A stretch of 64,000 bases of DNA, from positions 32,924,923 through 32,988,922 of the forward strand of contig NC_079223.1 in NCBI RefSeq assembly GCF_029633865.1, in the 5' to 3' direction. The notes beneath the pieces were generated by a model. It was not told where the DNA came from, did not search any database, and worked only from the letters and a program-made list of their open reading frames with translations. Shown here piece by piece: positions 1 to 10,699 of this stretch; positions within the stretch are counted from its first letter, which is position 1; every line of letters starts with the position of its first letter. The stretch comes from Lampris incognitus. Its lineage: Eukaryota; Chordata; Actinopteri; Lampriformes; Lampridae. The translations under genes were made by a program, and so were the position numbers.

Positions 1-580
1 GTTAATGAAAATAGTTCTGTTCTTTGTTGAACCTTGGGAAAGTTCTGCTGCTTCTCAGGTTGACAGCAAACTGACATGTCTGGCAGACAGACAATACTAC
101 ATATAGTTGCCAACCAGTACTCTGCGTTTGGATTTTTTTTTACTGACACCACTTTTTCAGTCTTTAAATTTATGAAAACAGATAAAAAAAATTACACAAA
201 CAATGGTGCACAGCTGCTCTTTTTTGGAACTCATACCTTGTTATACTTAAAGCATTTATCATCTCTTTGGTTGGTCGAAAGCTTTTTCTATCTTTCAGTG
301 TTGTCTTCAAAGTCAGCTTTCAATTTAGCATCTCTGTTGATAACCAACTGATCTCTGGTGTGTCTTTATGCATTTTGCACCACATGCAGGATGCATGGTA
401 CCAGCTATCTTTGTCCGTAAGAATCTATTGCATAAAGTCAGAATCATTCATCCAAATCCAAATGAAAGGAACATTGCTTGGTCTTTTTTTTTTCATTCAC
501 CCTGTCAGACTTTATTTTTTGGCAATGTTAGCTATTGTTAGCAAGATGTCCTGATACATGTTCAATAATCCAGGTAGGGA
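1..580. other. Non-coding stretch, nothing recognised
   Basis: This stretch is AT-rich with T-runs. The open frames are short, show no recognisable domain and have no supporting splice signals. I see no gene, RNA or repeat that I can name. Confidence 0.4.
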
Positions 581-651
581 AATCACAGAAAGTTGAATCA
601 GTTCATCTGGACACAACATTTATTGAGAGAAACGTTTCATCACTCATCTAA

Positions 652-987
652 GGGCCCGACACACCAAACCGACTAATGGCGACGAAGGCCGACTGTTGCG
701 TCGCCTCACATCGCCTGCCATCTGGGCCAAAAAGTAGCACTTGAAGACACTGCAAAAACTACAGCCGACAGCCAACTAGCATGTATATTCTGCACTGATT
801 CGCTAAGCTGAACAGCCAATCAGAGTGATAGCTCTCATCAACGGGCTCCGCTGATTCAACATGCTGAGTCGCCCAAAAAGCTGCCGACAGGGGTCTGACT
901 AATGTTGACGGTTCAGGACACACCGCAAAAACTAGGGTCACAGATGCTCACCGATGGCCCAACATTGGCTGACATGTGTCAGGGCCC
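652..987. mobile_element. PIF/Harbinger-type MITE inserted in the left PLE arm
   Basis: This 336 bp non-coding element has inverted termini beginning GGGCCCGACAC (left) and ending GTCAGGGCCC (right). It is flanked by TAA at 649-651 and 988-990. Removing it together with one TAA restores the sequence of the opposite PLE arm, CATCTAAGTGA, which proves an insertion with a 3 bp duplication. A 3 bp TWA duplication is the signature of PIF/Harbinger elements. There is no coding capacity, so it would depend on a transposase in trans. Confidence 0.75.
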
Positions 988-1197
988 TAAGTGATCTCTT
1001 CAGTCTCAACTGACTGCAGGTATCCCCACCCTTATAAACAATACAGTGGCATAAATACCGAAAACAATCAGTTTCATATGCCAATTGCCATGACCATCAA
1101 CTAGAGCTACAATGGCCATGTATACTATTCACAGAGGATTGGGGAATAGTTGCAATCACAGCATTTTAGATGGTGACAGGTCTGTAAAAACAACATA

Positions 1198-2092
1198 ATG
1201 GACCCGGAAGTGGAGCAACTGCGGACGAAAGTTTCAGCCTGCCTCAGCAATGCAAAGGCGCCACCATCCAACATCAGTAGAGATGAGAGCAAAGCTCTCA
1301 CAACTCTCAGTAAGGACAAAAACATCATCATCCTTTCTGCAGACAAAGGTAGATGCAGTGTTGAATCAAACGAGACAGACTATCATGAGAAAGTTATGAT
1401 GTTTCTTAGCGACATGAGCACTTATGAGCCCCTGAAATGAGATCCAGGCAGTGGTTACAAGAAAAAAGTGATAGATTGTCTGAAGCTGTTAAAATAGGAA
1501 AACGTTATTAACAGAATTTTGTACCACAGATTATACCCAGGGGAAGCTACACCTAGTCTGTATGGGTTACCTAAGATACATAAACAGGATGTGCCATTAC
1601 GGCCTATTGTTTGTATGATTAACTCAGTGACCTATAACATCTCTACGTTTCTGTCATCTATAACCCGTTGGTAGACAGTAATGAACATCACGTTCAGAGC
1701 ACTATAGATTTTGTGGATGAGGTGAGGGACACCATTATAGAAAAGGATGAACAATGGTCTCTTATGATGTTAACTCTCTTTACGTGCATTCCTGTTGACG
1801 AAGCAGTGGAGGTGCACCGTATGAAATTACAAAACGACCCCACCCTTAACACTGATCAAGTGCGTCTGCTCTGCTCCTGAAGCTATGTCTTCAGTCCACG
1901 TGCTTCACATACAGGGGACAGTACTATAGGTAGAGGCATGGGTGTGCTATGAGTTCCCCAGTCTCACCTGTAGTAGCCAACTTGTATATGGAGGAAGTGG
2001 AAAAGAGGGCTCTGATGTCCTATCCAGGTAAACCACCTAGCCATTGGTTCAGATTTGTGGATGACATCTGGGTTAAATCTCAAGTTGCTCAG
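1198..2092 (+). pseudogene. PLE reverse-transcriptase remnant
   Basis: Pieces in different frames encode PLE-type RT segments. An N-terminal block has the motif SADKGRC (about 1340-1365). A middle block reads LYGLPKIH (about 1558-1583). A later block has SSPVSPVVANLYMEEVE (about 1950-2000) followed by FRFVDDIW, in which the VDD pair is the catalytic aspartate motif. There is a TGA stop at 1438-1440 and frame changes near 1500, 1660 and 1880. The 3' part of the RT is deleted after about 2088, where the sequence jumps to the linker before the nuclease. Confidence 0.75.
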
Positions 2093-2511
2093 TTGCTTTC
2101 AAACCCCAAAACACACTGCGCCAGAAGCTGGTCTACCCCAAGGATCGGGTCCCCCGACACAAACAGAGCAATATAGTGTATGCTGTTAAGCGCCAGGAGG
2201 ATTGCCGTGACTTGTACATCGGGGAAACCAAACTGACGCTGGCCAAGAAGATGGCACAACACAGAATAGCTAACACGTCAGGCCAGGACTCCATAGTCTA
2301 CACCCATCTACAGGCCAGTAGCCACTCTTTCAAGGATGAGGATGTGCACATCCTTGATAGGGAGGAACGATGGTTTGAACGGGAAGTCAAAGAGGCCATC
2401 TATGTGAAGAGGGAACAACCATCCCCGAACCGGGGGGGGGGGGGGGCAACTTACAATGCTGTGGTTGCAAACATTCCCAAATCTTCGGTGAATAGTACAC
2501 ATGGCCATTGA
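2093..2511 (+). pseudogene. PLE GIY-YIG endonuclease domain
   Basis: The frame encodes IVYAVKRQEDCRDLYIGET (about 2173-2231), the GIY...YIG pair of this nuclease family, followed by KKMAQHR and a conserved C-terminal block ending in VKREQPSPNRGGGG. This nuclease nicks target DNA during PLE insertion. A G-run at about 2431-2445 lies where the family normally continues into another motif, so the frame there may be altered by homopolymer expansion. The domain is fused directly to RT remains by the internal deletion. Confidence 0.75.
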
Positions 2512-2702
2512 AACGCTAGTTGCCACAATCATATTTGCATATGAAACTGATCGTTGGTTTCCGTCGTTATGCCACTGTATTATTTATTAAGGTGGGGATA
2601 CCTGCAGTCAGTTTAGACTGAAGAGGTCACTTAGATGAGTGATGAAACGTTTCTTTCAATAAACGCTGTGTCCAGATGAACTTATCCAACTTTCTGTGAT
2701 CA

Positions 2703-3051
2703 ATAGCTAGATGGTTATCATTTTGACTGGCAGGCACATTGTCCCATCCCTTTAACTCTACAAACTTTAGTTGAACTTAAGTTAAACCTAAGAGAAAAGT
2801 TTGATGGCAGTCAGAAATTTTAGCAATCAATGAAGTAACGTTAGAAATAAAGGGGCATTTTTGCCGAGAAACAAACTTTTCTTTTACGGACAAGGTGAAA
2901 GTAAGATGATATTTAATAATCTCTAAATTTGCGCACGGCTGGGGACCGTTACTACTGCTGACATGGGAGGATGAAACATGACGAAGCTTTTGTATTTTCG
3001 TTTGCTAAAATCTTGGGCAAGTAAGATAACAGTCCGATCTATTCGTCTCAC
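2703..3051. other. Non-coding stretch left of the possible exon
   Basis: No gene or named repeat is visible. If the exon at 3052-3111 is real, this is the start of its first intron. Confidence 0.3.
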
Positions 3052-3111
3052 CTTTACAGAGAACAGCAGTCTCTGCACAGCCTCTGAGGTCCTGCTCCTG
3101 TACGCCGCCAT
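3052..3111 (-). CDS. Possible first coding exon of an unidentified minus-strand gene
   Basis: On the minus strand an ATG at 3111 in good context (ACATGG) opens exactly 20 codons (MAAYRSRTSEAVQRLLFSVK) and ends at AAAG|GTGAGA, a strong splice donor at 3051-3050, leaving a phase-0 intron. Upstream on the same strand are a CRE-like TTACGTCA and an inverted CCAAT box (see next entry). The combination looks like a housekeeping promoter plus first exon. No downstream exon was found in positions 1-3050 and the peptide is not one I recognise, so this could be chance or an old gene fragment. Confidence 0.3.
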
Positions 3112-3200
3112 GTCTGCTGAACGCCCAGCCTCTCCGCACCGCCGTGGTGACGTAACCGTGACGACTTAGCTCCCCTTCACCCAATCACAACACGGGAAAA
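3112..3200 (-). promoter_or_regulatory. Candidate promoter (CRE and NF-Y-type motifs)
   Basis: Read on the minus strand, this GC-richer segment has GATTGGG, an inverted CCAAT box (about 3181-3187), then TTACGTCA, a CREB/ATF-type site (about 3150-3157), and then the possible start codon at 3111. This order and spacing fit a TATA-less promoter. The motifs are visible; promoter activity is inference. Confidence 0.35.
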
Positions 3201-4320
3201 GAGCTCACGCCTCTCAGGTTGGACTCTTAACATATCAAGTTTGAACTCTATTTTATGTTTTGTTCTTGTTTTATGGTAAAGCATGTTGCATTGCTTTTTA
3301 TGTATGAAATGCTTATTGTAAAAAGAAATTGATTTATGTGTAGAGTCATATCTTAAGAATATTCATTTCATATATAAGAATATTCATTTGATATAGTTGT
3401 TTTAAAATTGTAACTAATTACGCTCCATTTAATTGTAAATGAGAGTATATGAGAATATGAGAGAGACTATAGGATACGATCCATCCTGAAACAAAGAATC
3501 TGCTCCTGTTCAGTAGAATGAATTTGCCGTGCTTTGACCAAAGTATTACATGTTTCCATAGCGACCACTGCCCTGACAGCTGTGATGGGTACAACTCATT
3601 CAGTTTTATTCTTGATCAGCTCTATTTTCTCGGGTAGGAAGGACTGGTATGGCCTTCATGAAGGGAGCATACTTTAAGCCACAAGTGAAAATAATCTCCA
3701 TACTCTTTAACAATGCTAGAAGACCATAAGAAGACATATAAGCTTCTCTGACCTGTGGAAACTAAAGTCAGCCATGTTATTTTTTCTTCCCTGAAGAAGC
3801 ATTATTCATAAGAACCTGGATGTGTCAAAAGGTCCGGAGACCTTCTGTTCATGTTGCATATGGGACCTTTAGGTCATAGGTCACAACTGTCAGAGGCCAA
3901 CACCACAGTGTATATGCGAGGCAGCAGGACATATTTATGACTGTGTGGGCCAGACTGAGGAATACATTTTCCTTCCAATACTTCCTCTTTGCACAAATTT
4001 TAGCCATACATGCACAGAATGAGAGCCTTCCATGTCGGCTTGCATAACAACAAGCAGAGCCACTATACAGTATCTGAATAGTTAGGCCTGGTGACTGACC
4101 TTTACTGGATTGCAAGAAGAAAATAAGGAATCCAATCTTATAAATGAGATTTATTAAATCATAACAAATATTTATAAAAAGATGTTGGGAGGAAAAGTAT
4201 GAGCCTGACATTGTGCAAAATAAATGAATGCTTTAATTGCAAAAACACTATTGAAATGTCAGCGTTCTGGCTGGACCTCTGACAGTTTGTCTTCCCTTTG
4301 TCTACAGTGGGCTGTGCCAT
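3201..4320. other. Intergenic stretch downstream of the minus-strand Zic gene
   Basis: About 3240-3500 is very AT-rich. No domain-bearing reading frame was seen. The segment just left of 4321 should hold the 3' untranslated region of the Zic-like gene, but I could not fix a polyadenylation site. Confidence 0.4.
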
Positions 4321-5857
4321 TCAACGTAGTTGGACATGTGTGTCCAACCCTGGAGACACCATCTCTGATGAAGGAGAGGACTCATAGCTGCTGCTGACTG
4401 CAGGAGACCCATCAGAGGTTGAAAGAGAAGAGTCATGGACCTGCAGAAAAGAACCAAAATGTCATGAAGGTTTCTCTAGTTTGGAATGCTATAGCTTCAG
4501 CTCAATAACATATTATAGAATTTAATGCATGCATTGTGGATTGCACAGCACTTTTAAACTGACATTTAATATCATCTTTTTTGCTTGTGTATTCTTCATC
4601 ATGCTTACTATTGCATCATATGAGCAAGGGGAGAGACCATGCCTGTACTTATATAAGGAGAATGTAATTGCGCAGCACGAGTGTCTTTCTGATGGGGCTG
4701 TGTTGTGTTCTGACCTTCATCATGTGTTTGTGTAGAGATCTGGGGCACTTGTAGGACCTGTCACATGCTTTACACATGTAACTTCTGCCACACGCGTGCA
4801 CGTGCATGTGCATGTGCGTTTGTTGCTTGAAGCTACTGGTGTCTGTGAAGCATCTGGCGCAGATGCAGAAACCACAGCTGAACGGCTTTTCCCCCTGAGA
4901 GAGACCAATACAATCCCCACAGTTCACCCACAATGGAAAGCCATCACTGACTCACTGAGAACACAATTCAGACATTGACCAGGACATTGTTACATGGTGG
5001 TGTGTTGTTACATGGTATTACATGGCGGTGTGTGTTGTTACATAGTGGTGTGTGTTGTTACCCGTGTGTGTCTGTTTGTGTGTCCTCAGAATCTCCAGCC
5101 ATGCGAACACGAACATCGTGGAGCATCTGGGGAACGGACACGGAAACGGCTTCTCCCCGGTGTGAACGCGCAGATGGTTGACCAGTTTGCACCGGGCCAT
5201 GTAGATCACGGTGTGGCGCAAGCAGCCCTCCCATCGGCACACGTACCTGATCTGTCTTGGACCCCCTACGTGTTCCACGGTGACATGCGCCACCAGCTCG
5301 TGCATGATGCCATAGGTGTTCCCGCAGAGGCGGCAGAACCCACCTCCAGTCCAGTTGGGCTCCGTCCAACTACACATCAGCTCCTGTTTGATGCACTGCT
5401 GCTGCACGTAGTGGAGAAATCCTGCAGGGCGCTGCGCCATCAGCGAGGCCCCCAGCGGGTCTCCTCTGCTCCCTGCCATGACTCTCCTGTCTGGCTGCTG
5501 GTCAGGGGGTCCGGGGAACAGGAGCTGTCCGTAACCATATGTGTGGGGGTCCTCATCGGGGAGGTGCTGGTGGAAAGAGTCGGGCTGAGTGCAGGGGTCA
5601 CCAGGTGCTCCTGCAGCCTCTCCCCGATACATCTGGCTACACAGCAGGAGGTCCGGGGCTGAGTCGGCATTGGAGGGCATGCAGGAGGCACCCGAGGAGG
5701 TGAAGGAGGCTGCGGTCTGGCCGTGGTGCAGTTGTGAGTAGTAGTTATGAGGAAAAGAATGAGGTGCTCCGGGCTCCATGAGGATTCTAGGGTCCGCGTC
5801 CATCTGCTGCTGGACATCCCAAAAGGAGCAGGCTGCTTTTGGGTAAACTGGATTCAT
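4321..5857 (-). CDS. Diverged Zic1/2/3-type zinc-finger transcription factor, three exons; possible pseudogene
   Basis: Zic proteins are nuclear C2H2 transcription factors of neural and axial development. Proposed exons are 5857-5062, 4894-4715 and 4440-4321, with acceptors CTCTCAG and TTCTGCAG and donors GGTAAC and GGTCAGA. This three-exon plan matches Zic1/2/3. The product would be about 364 aa. The N-terminus is unlike any Zic I know but keeps QLLFPG near residue 111. CIKQELMC (155-162) is the conserved pre-finger block with a sumoylation-type IKQE. ZF1 and ZF2 keep all Cys/His ligands (C162, C178, H191, H196; C207, C212, H228, H232). ZF3 has 14 instead of 12 residues between C245 and H260 and lost the usual recognition helix. 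ZF4 has inserted residues, and ZF5 has H-x4-H. Exon 3 restores a Zic-like tail with SSYESS. Exon lengths 796+180+120 leave one base too many at the G-run 4891-4895, which would truncate the protein after ZF3. It is either a real frameshift or a sequencing error. Confidence 0.75.
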
Positions 5858-7588
5858 GAATCACCACATGAAACCAGAATAAAAAAGAAAGAAAAAAGAT
5901 TTAGCAAGCTGAGGATGAACTTTTAACTTTTTACATTTGTGTTAAAAGCCAAGCTGCACCGTGGCCAAAAATACCAGAAAACAAATTCCACAAAGATGTG
6001 TGAAAGTTTGAAAAGTATTTTTAGATTAATTTCCTCTTTCAGTAGAAAAGAGAGCAGCGCTGCAAGTCCGTCTGAGACTGATGTGATGCTTTTATCTGCT
6101 GCTGCCTTTTACCTCCAACAACCCCGCCACCCCGTTAACCCCGATGGTCACAGCTCGACTGGATGATTGGTCGCCTCCAAACTGCCACTTCTGCCAGTCG
6201 GCCAATAAAAAGTCCTCCCATCAATTTGCCCCGATGTGTGGGGGCAGTGCTACGTAAGTATAGTCTGTGTGTGTGTGTGTGTGGGGGGGGGATTTTAAAA
6301 AAAACCCAGTCCCCTGAGGCACCGGCTGGGAGATGGAAACAGGGGAACAAGTTGAAAAAGAAAATCAAATCTTCATTGATGTGAAATCATTGGATTAATT
6401 AATGGAAACATAAATTACAAACATCCTTTAGGAGGCCATAATGAACCCCTGAACGGTTAGTGAATCAGTAATTATAGTTACAAATTTTTGGTGAAGAATT
6501 ATTTGACAAATTCTCACAAAATAAACTTATGACTCTTTGTGATTTGTTCAATAGAAAATCTGTGGGAGGTGAAAAGCAATCACTTCTGGATTATTAAATT
6601 ATTCTGTTAAGTAAATATAAGGTGTGGACACCATGTACATGTAATGTGCATAAATGGGCACTGCATGGTCAACCGATCAATAGGATGAAAAGTAAGTGAA
6701 TTAAACGGTGATATCAGAGGAGAGGATGATGCACCTCCAACGAGGAAGATTTCTTTCTTTTTCCCAGATTTTACATTTAGAGTAAACCATGATGCCACCC
6801 TCCTGCAGACCACTGCCCATACAGGGAGGTATCCTGTGAGCTGCAGAACCTGCAGCTCATGCAGCATGTGGTTCCCCCTGTTACTCTTTTCTTCATTGTG
6901 CTTTACTCCTCTACTTTTCATTTTACATTGTACTCATATTTTATTAACAGGGTATGTTTTATCGTGTGTTTTATCCTGTTTGCTGTTGTATTTTTTCACT
7001 TTTATTTTCCTTTTAGTTTTATTGTGATACATTTCATAAGTTTGTTTTTGCATTATTATTGTCGCCTTTGTTGCAATGTTATGTATAATCATCATTATCA
7101 TGGCTGTTCAGAATAATATTAGTGTACTTTTGTTGTTTTTATACGGTCGTTTGTTTGCAGGCTTGGTCGGTTCCATATTAACGTAGGTGCCTGGCGGTGT
7201 GTGTGTGTGTGTGTGTGTGTTGGTTTGGTCTGTTTCATATAAAGAGGGAGGGAGAGGAGGAGGAGGAGGAGAGAAGGAGGCCTCCTCACAGGAATGGGAC
7301 GTGGCCTGTGTTGTGCTCCCTTTGACTCTCCTCTCCTCTCCTCCATACACACACACACACACACACACACATACATACACACACACACACGCGCACACAC
7401 GGCGGGCCTGACGCGGAGCAGCAGGGGGTGAACAGACAGCAGCGTGCGCCTCCTCCAACCGGAACCCACAGGACGGAAGCAGTCCGCTCCGCGCGCGCCG
7501 ATTTGCCCCGGTCGACCGAAGAAGAAGAAGGCGGTTCGTTTCCGGGCGGCGGCGGCCGCCACAGCCGCACAGCCGCCGTGTGTCCAGC
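5858..7588. promoter_or_regulatory. Shared upstream region of the head-to-head Zic pair
   Basis: The two Zic start codons diverge from this 1.7 kb interval, the arrangement known for vertebrate Zic pairs, so it probably carries promoters and shared enhancers for both. It becomes GC- and CpG-rich toward 7420-7588, next to the plus-strand gene. It contains a GT tract at 6265-6282, a GT tract at about 7197-7220 and a CA tract at about 7346-7401. No TATA box was fixed for either gene. Confidence 0.55.
7197..7401. repeat. Paired GT and CA microsatellites upstream of the Zic gene
   Basis: A (GT)n run at 7197-7220 and a (CA)n run at about 7346-7401, interrupted by ATACATA, lie about 130 bp apart. 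They are inverted relative to each other and so could form a hairpin. A GGA-rich tract (7245-7275) lies between them. The position is 200-400 bp 5' of the plus-strand Zic start. Confidence 0.7.
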
Positions 7589-10500
7589 ATGAAACGGGCT
7601 GCGCTGCTCAGGCACAATGGCCTCGTCTCCCCGCTGGGGAACAACAACTCCGGGGCCTCCAACGCCGCTCCTCCGCCCCAGCAGCGAGTTCCCGCCGGCG
7701 CCGCCTCCGCCGTCGCCGGCTCCGTCCCGGGCGGAGGAGGAGGCGGCGGAGGAGGAGGCAGAGAAGGAGGAGGCCTCCTCACGGATTATTCCAACAAAGG
7801 CCCGGCCATCAAAACCGAGCTGGTGTGCAGATGGACGGGGGCCGGGCGGAGCTCCTCCACGCGGACCGACCGGACGTCCGTCTGCGAGCAGACCTTCAGC
7901 TCCATGCACGCGCTGGTGGACCACGTCACCGCCGCGCACGTGGCCGCGGGCCTGGACGCGCTCAGCCACGTGTGCATGTGGGAGGCGTGTGCGCGCGCCG
8001 GCCGGTCGTTTAAAGCCAAGTATAAACTGATCAACCACATCCGCGTGCACACCGGGGAGCGGCCCTTCGCGTGCGCCTTCCCGGGCTGCGGCAAGATGTT
8101 CGCGCGCTCCGAGAACCTCAAGATCCACACGCGCACGCACACGGGTAGGTGTTGAATGCACAGTGACGTCACTCTGTACGCCAGGTAAACAACAACAACA
8201 CAAAGACATTCACAGGCAGGACTGTTTCTTGTCAGGGCCCCGTTCACCACCGACTCGCATCCTTCTCAGTGGAGGCGCGTCATGTAAGCAGCTCAGGAGT
8301 CACGTAAGGTGACCGGTAGCAGTCCGGAGCACAGCAGACCATCAGCATCTGCGTATCTGTCAACAGTATGAACAGTGTCACCGCCATACAACCGTTAAAC
8401 ACAGAGTCCTGCAACTCTGCCAGTAGATTCCAGCTGAGAAGTATAAAGTATTTCTGATTCTGAGGAGTCATGTAAGGTGACTGGGAGCTGCTGGGGGTTG
8501 AATCAGGATGGCAGTAAGGACGGTGTTCAGGCTTCTGTCACAGATAAGCTTTTTCAGATGGCATACCGTATTCTGTTCCTCAACCTCTTTTACGTCTAAC
8601 TTGGCTCATTTTTATCTATTAACATATAATAACACGTTTAAAGCTGTAGTCTTTGGTCTATGTTTAACAAAAGAGTATTGTATCTACCAAAACCAGTCAC
8701 AGATGTCTTACAGCTGAGAGAACAGTAGCTACAACATGTAACGGGATTTTCATTTTTATTTTATAAGAATGTGAGTTTTTTTTATCATAGATGTCTGATA
8801 CTGCAGATGTTATTTTAGCACACATGGCAGAACAGAATATAACTGAAATGATGCAAGAAGCTAATGACCTTTAAAATATTAGCAATGATGTCTAATCCTA
8901 CTGCGAGAACAGAATCGCTGCAGAGATGACACTTTTATTATTAACTGTATTTTATTTGAATATTCATAGCTTGGTGTTTTTCTCCTCATTTCAGGTTACA
9001 CACAAAATCTGCGGTTGGTCACATCAAGTAAAAACCATCACAGTCTCATATCCCGTACTCCAGGTTCCTTTACATTAAATGTGTATTTTATTTTTAATTA
9101 GTTAAAAACACTGTATAGACCTCCATAATGAGGCTATTCTCAAAAGTATTTGAACATATTAAAGGTCCAATCTGTGATTTATGTGACCATATCAAATGGA
9201 GGTATATCTCCATACATAACTGAAGAGTTTGAGTTATAGATGTAAAATAATCATCTTGTGTCTTTCTCAGCCGATGGTAATAGAACATGTAGGTCTATTT
9301 GACTCCAGCCTTTACAACCATTAGAGATGTGAACAAACCTTTTACAGCATCAGAAAACATTAGAAACTCAGATTTAGTTGTTGTTTACTGTTAGTCCTTG
9401 TATTAAGACACATGTCAATCAATCTGGGAGTGACAGCAGCTTCCTGTCCTGTGGTTTGTAGTTTGGTAGCAGGGCAACCCTTTGGTTTACTTTTGGATTA
9501 AAGACTAGCTTTATTATAACTATTATTGGTTATGGGAAGGGATGCACCTATATAACTGTTTCACGGGTGACACCGATTCCAAGTAAAGCTTTAAAAACAG
9601 TACCAATCCAATCCACAACTTTTACTGAACAGTGCAGATTGACACCATTAGTTTGGACAAAATAACTGAGAGACAATCAATTATCCCACCATTATAGAAA
9701 CACAGGCTTCCATGTGTAAAAAATGCAGTAAATCAAACCATTTTTCTTTTATTGATGGCATGTTACTTCTGGCTTTTGGTCCTGGATTTTAGTCTCAGGT
9801 AAAACCTCTGATACCATACATCCATCCATTATCCAAGCCGCTTATCCTACTTAGGGTCGTGGGATGCTGGAGCCTATCCCAGCAGTCACTGGGATAGGAT
9901 CCAGCATCCCACATCAGCTCCAGCATCAACAACCTCTGATACCAATACTCCATTTTCTGATACCTCTATCGGTACATCCTGAGTGATGGGGTTTACTTTA
10001 ATCCATAGGCTAACCATCGATAGGTCCAGGACACTGATAACCTTTCATAATCTGTCTTGTCTTTCAGGTGAGAAGCCGTTCCAGTGTGAATTCTGTGAGC
10101 GCCGTTTTGCTAACAGCAGCGACCGCAAGAAGCATTCGCAGGTCCACACGGCCTCCAAGCCCTATGACTGCAAAGCCCTGGGCTGCACCAAGTCTTACAC
10201 CCACCCCAGCTCGCTCCGCAAACACATGAAGGTCCACATCAAGTTGTCTCCTACCTCTGAACCGCACCATGCCTACGAGTCCATCCTCCATCAGCAGCCT
10301 CTCCCGGCTACCCTCGAACCCCTCAATCTTAAAATGAACCACCTCGCCTCCTCCTTCCCCGACAAAATGGCTCATTTCCCGCCTCTCTCCAGCGCCAGCT
10401 TGGACAGCGGCTCTGCCCGCGACTTGGACTGCAAGCTCCTCCTGCGGAGTTCGTCTCCTGTGGCAATGCCCCTCGACCTCTCGGTGTCCAGCCTGGTGAA

Positions 10501-10699
10501 GAGCCGCCTGGCACAGCAGAAACAGGGCAGCAGGAGCACGCGGAGGACCCAGCGGTCGGTCAACCCGCCATTACCTCAGGTGTCGAACATTAAGGAGTGG
10601 TACGTGTGTACCAGGACTACAGCCCAGCAGGAGTTTGGCTTATTAAATCCAGAGGACATCAAATCAGAACCGAGCGATGATGAGGAGTATAATACATAG
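7589..10699 (+). CDS. Zic-family transcription factor, Zic4/5/6 class, two exons
   Basis: The gene joins 7589-8144 to 10068-10699 (donor GG|GTAGGT, acceptor TCTTTCAG|GTGAG) and encodes 395 aa. The ATG at 7589 is the first one in frame. A Gly run (48-57) precedes AIKTELVC (73-80). Five C2H2 fingers follow: ZF1 C80/C99/H112/H117, ZF2 C129/C134/H150/H154, ZF3 C162/C167/H180/H184, ZF4 C192/C195/H208/H212, ZF5 C220/C225/H238/H242. ZF4 has C-x2-C where Zic proteins normally have C-x4-C. The single intron and the I in [11 protein letters not shown] are Zic5-like. The tail has PLDLS (320-324), a CtBP-binding motif, NIKEWYV (359-365), a Zic C-terminal block, and [10 protein letters not shown], a sumoylation-type site. 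The teleost zic6 gene, known as the head-to-head partner of zic3, is my best candidate, but I cannot separate it from zic4/zic5 copies without a tree. Confidence 0.85.
8145..10067 (+). other. Intron of the plus-strand Zic gene
   Basis: A phase-1 intron of about 1.9 kb lies at the position conserved across vertebrate Zic genes, directly after finger 3. It contains a fragment of a dispersed repeat at about 9828-9930. No nested gene was seen. Confidence 0.75.
9828..9930 (+). repeat. Dispersed repeat fragment (family A)
   Basis: It contains CCATCCATTATCCAAGCCGC and GGATGCTGGAGCCTATCCCA, also found at 12110-12225, 12395-12660, 14050-14190 and 63655-63850. It lies in the Zic intron. This is a common teleost interspersed repeat; I do not name the family. 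Confidence 0.6.

Larger units (their letters stand above)
581..2702 (+). mobile_element. Penelope-like retroelement (PLE), decayed, with long terminal inverted repeats
   Basis: The element contains reverse-transcriptase remains followed by a GIY-YIG endonuclease, the order that defines Penelope-like elements. Its ends are long inverted copies: about 581-1175 (interrupted by a MITE at 652-987) is the reverse complement of about 2445-2702. Both arms carry the motif around GATGAAACGTTTCTTTC. The reading frame is broken by stops, and several hundred bases between the RT and the nuclease are missing, so the copy is dead. A clear target-site duplication was not found. Confidence 0.8.

Noticed and set aside
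4700-4720. Apparent loss of the last histidine of finger 5 in the minus-strand Zic gene (reads KVR)
   Set aside because: Those codons are intronic. Splicing at AAG|GTCAGA to the exon at 4440 supplies VH, restoring the ligand.
4994-5662. Plus-strand frame of 222 codons across the minus-strand Zic exon 1
   Set aside because: It is antisense to the zinc-finger coding exon, with no recognisable motif.
7580-7588. GTG start nine bases upstream of the Zic ATG
   Set aside because: A vertebrate gene would use the ATG at 7589. GTG initiation has no support here.
7108-8250. Long minus-strand frames (up to 307 codons) over the plus-strand Zic exon
   Set aside because: They are antisense shadows caused by high GC content and a CA/GT microsatellite. 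There is no domain, and the sense strand encodes clear zinc fingers.
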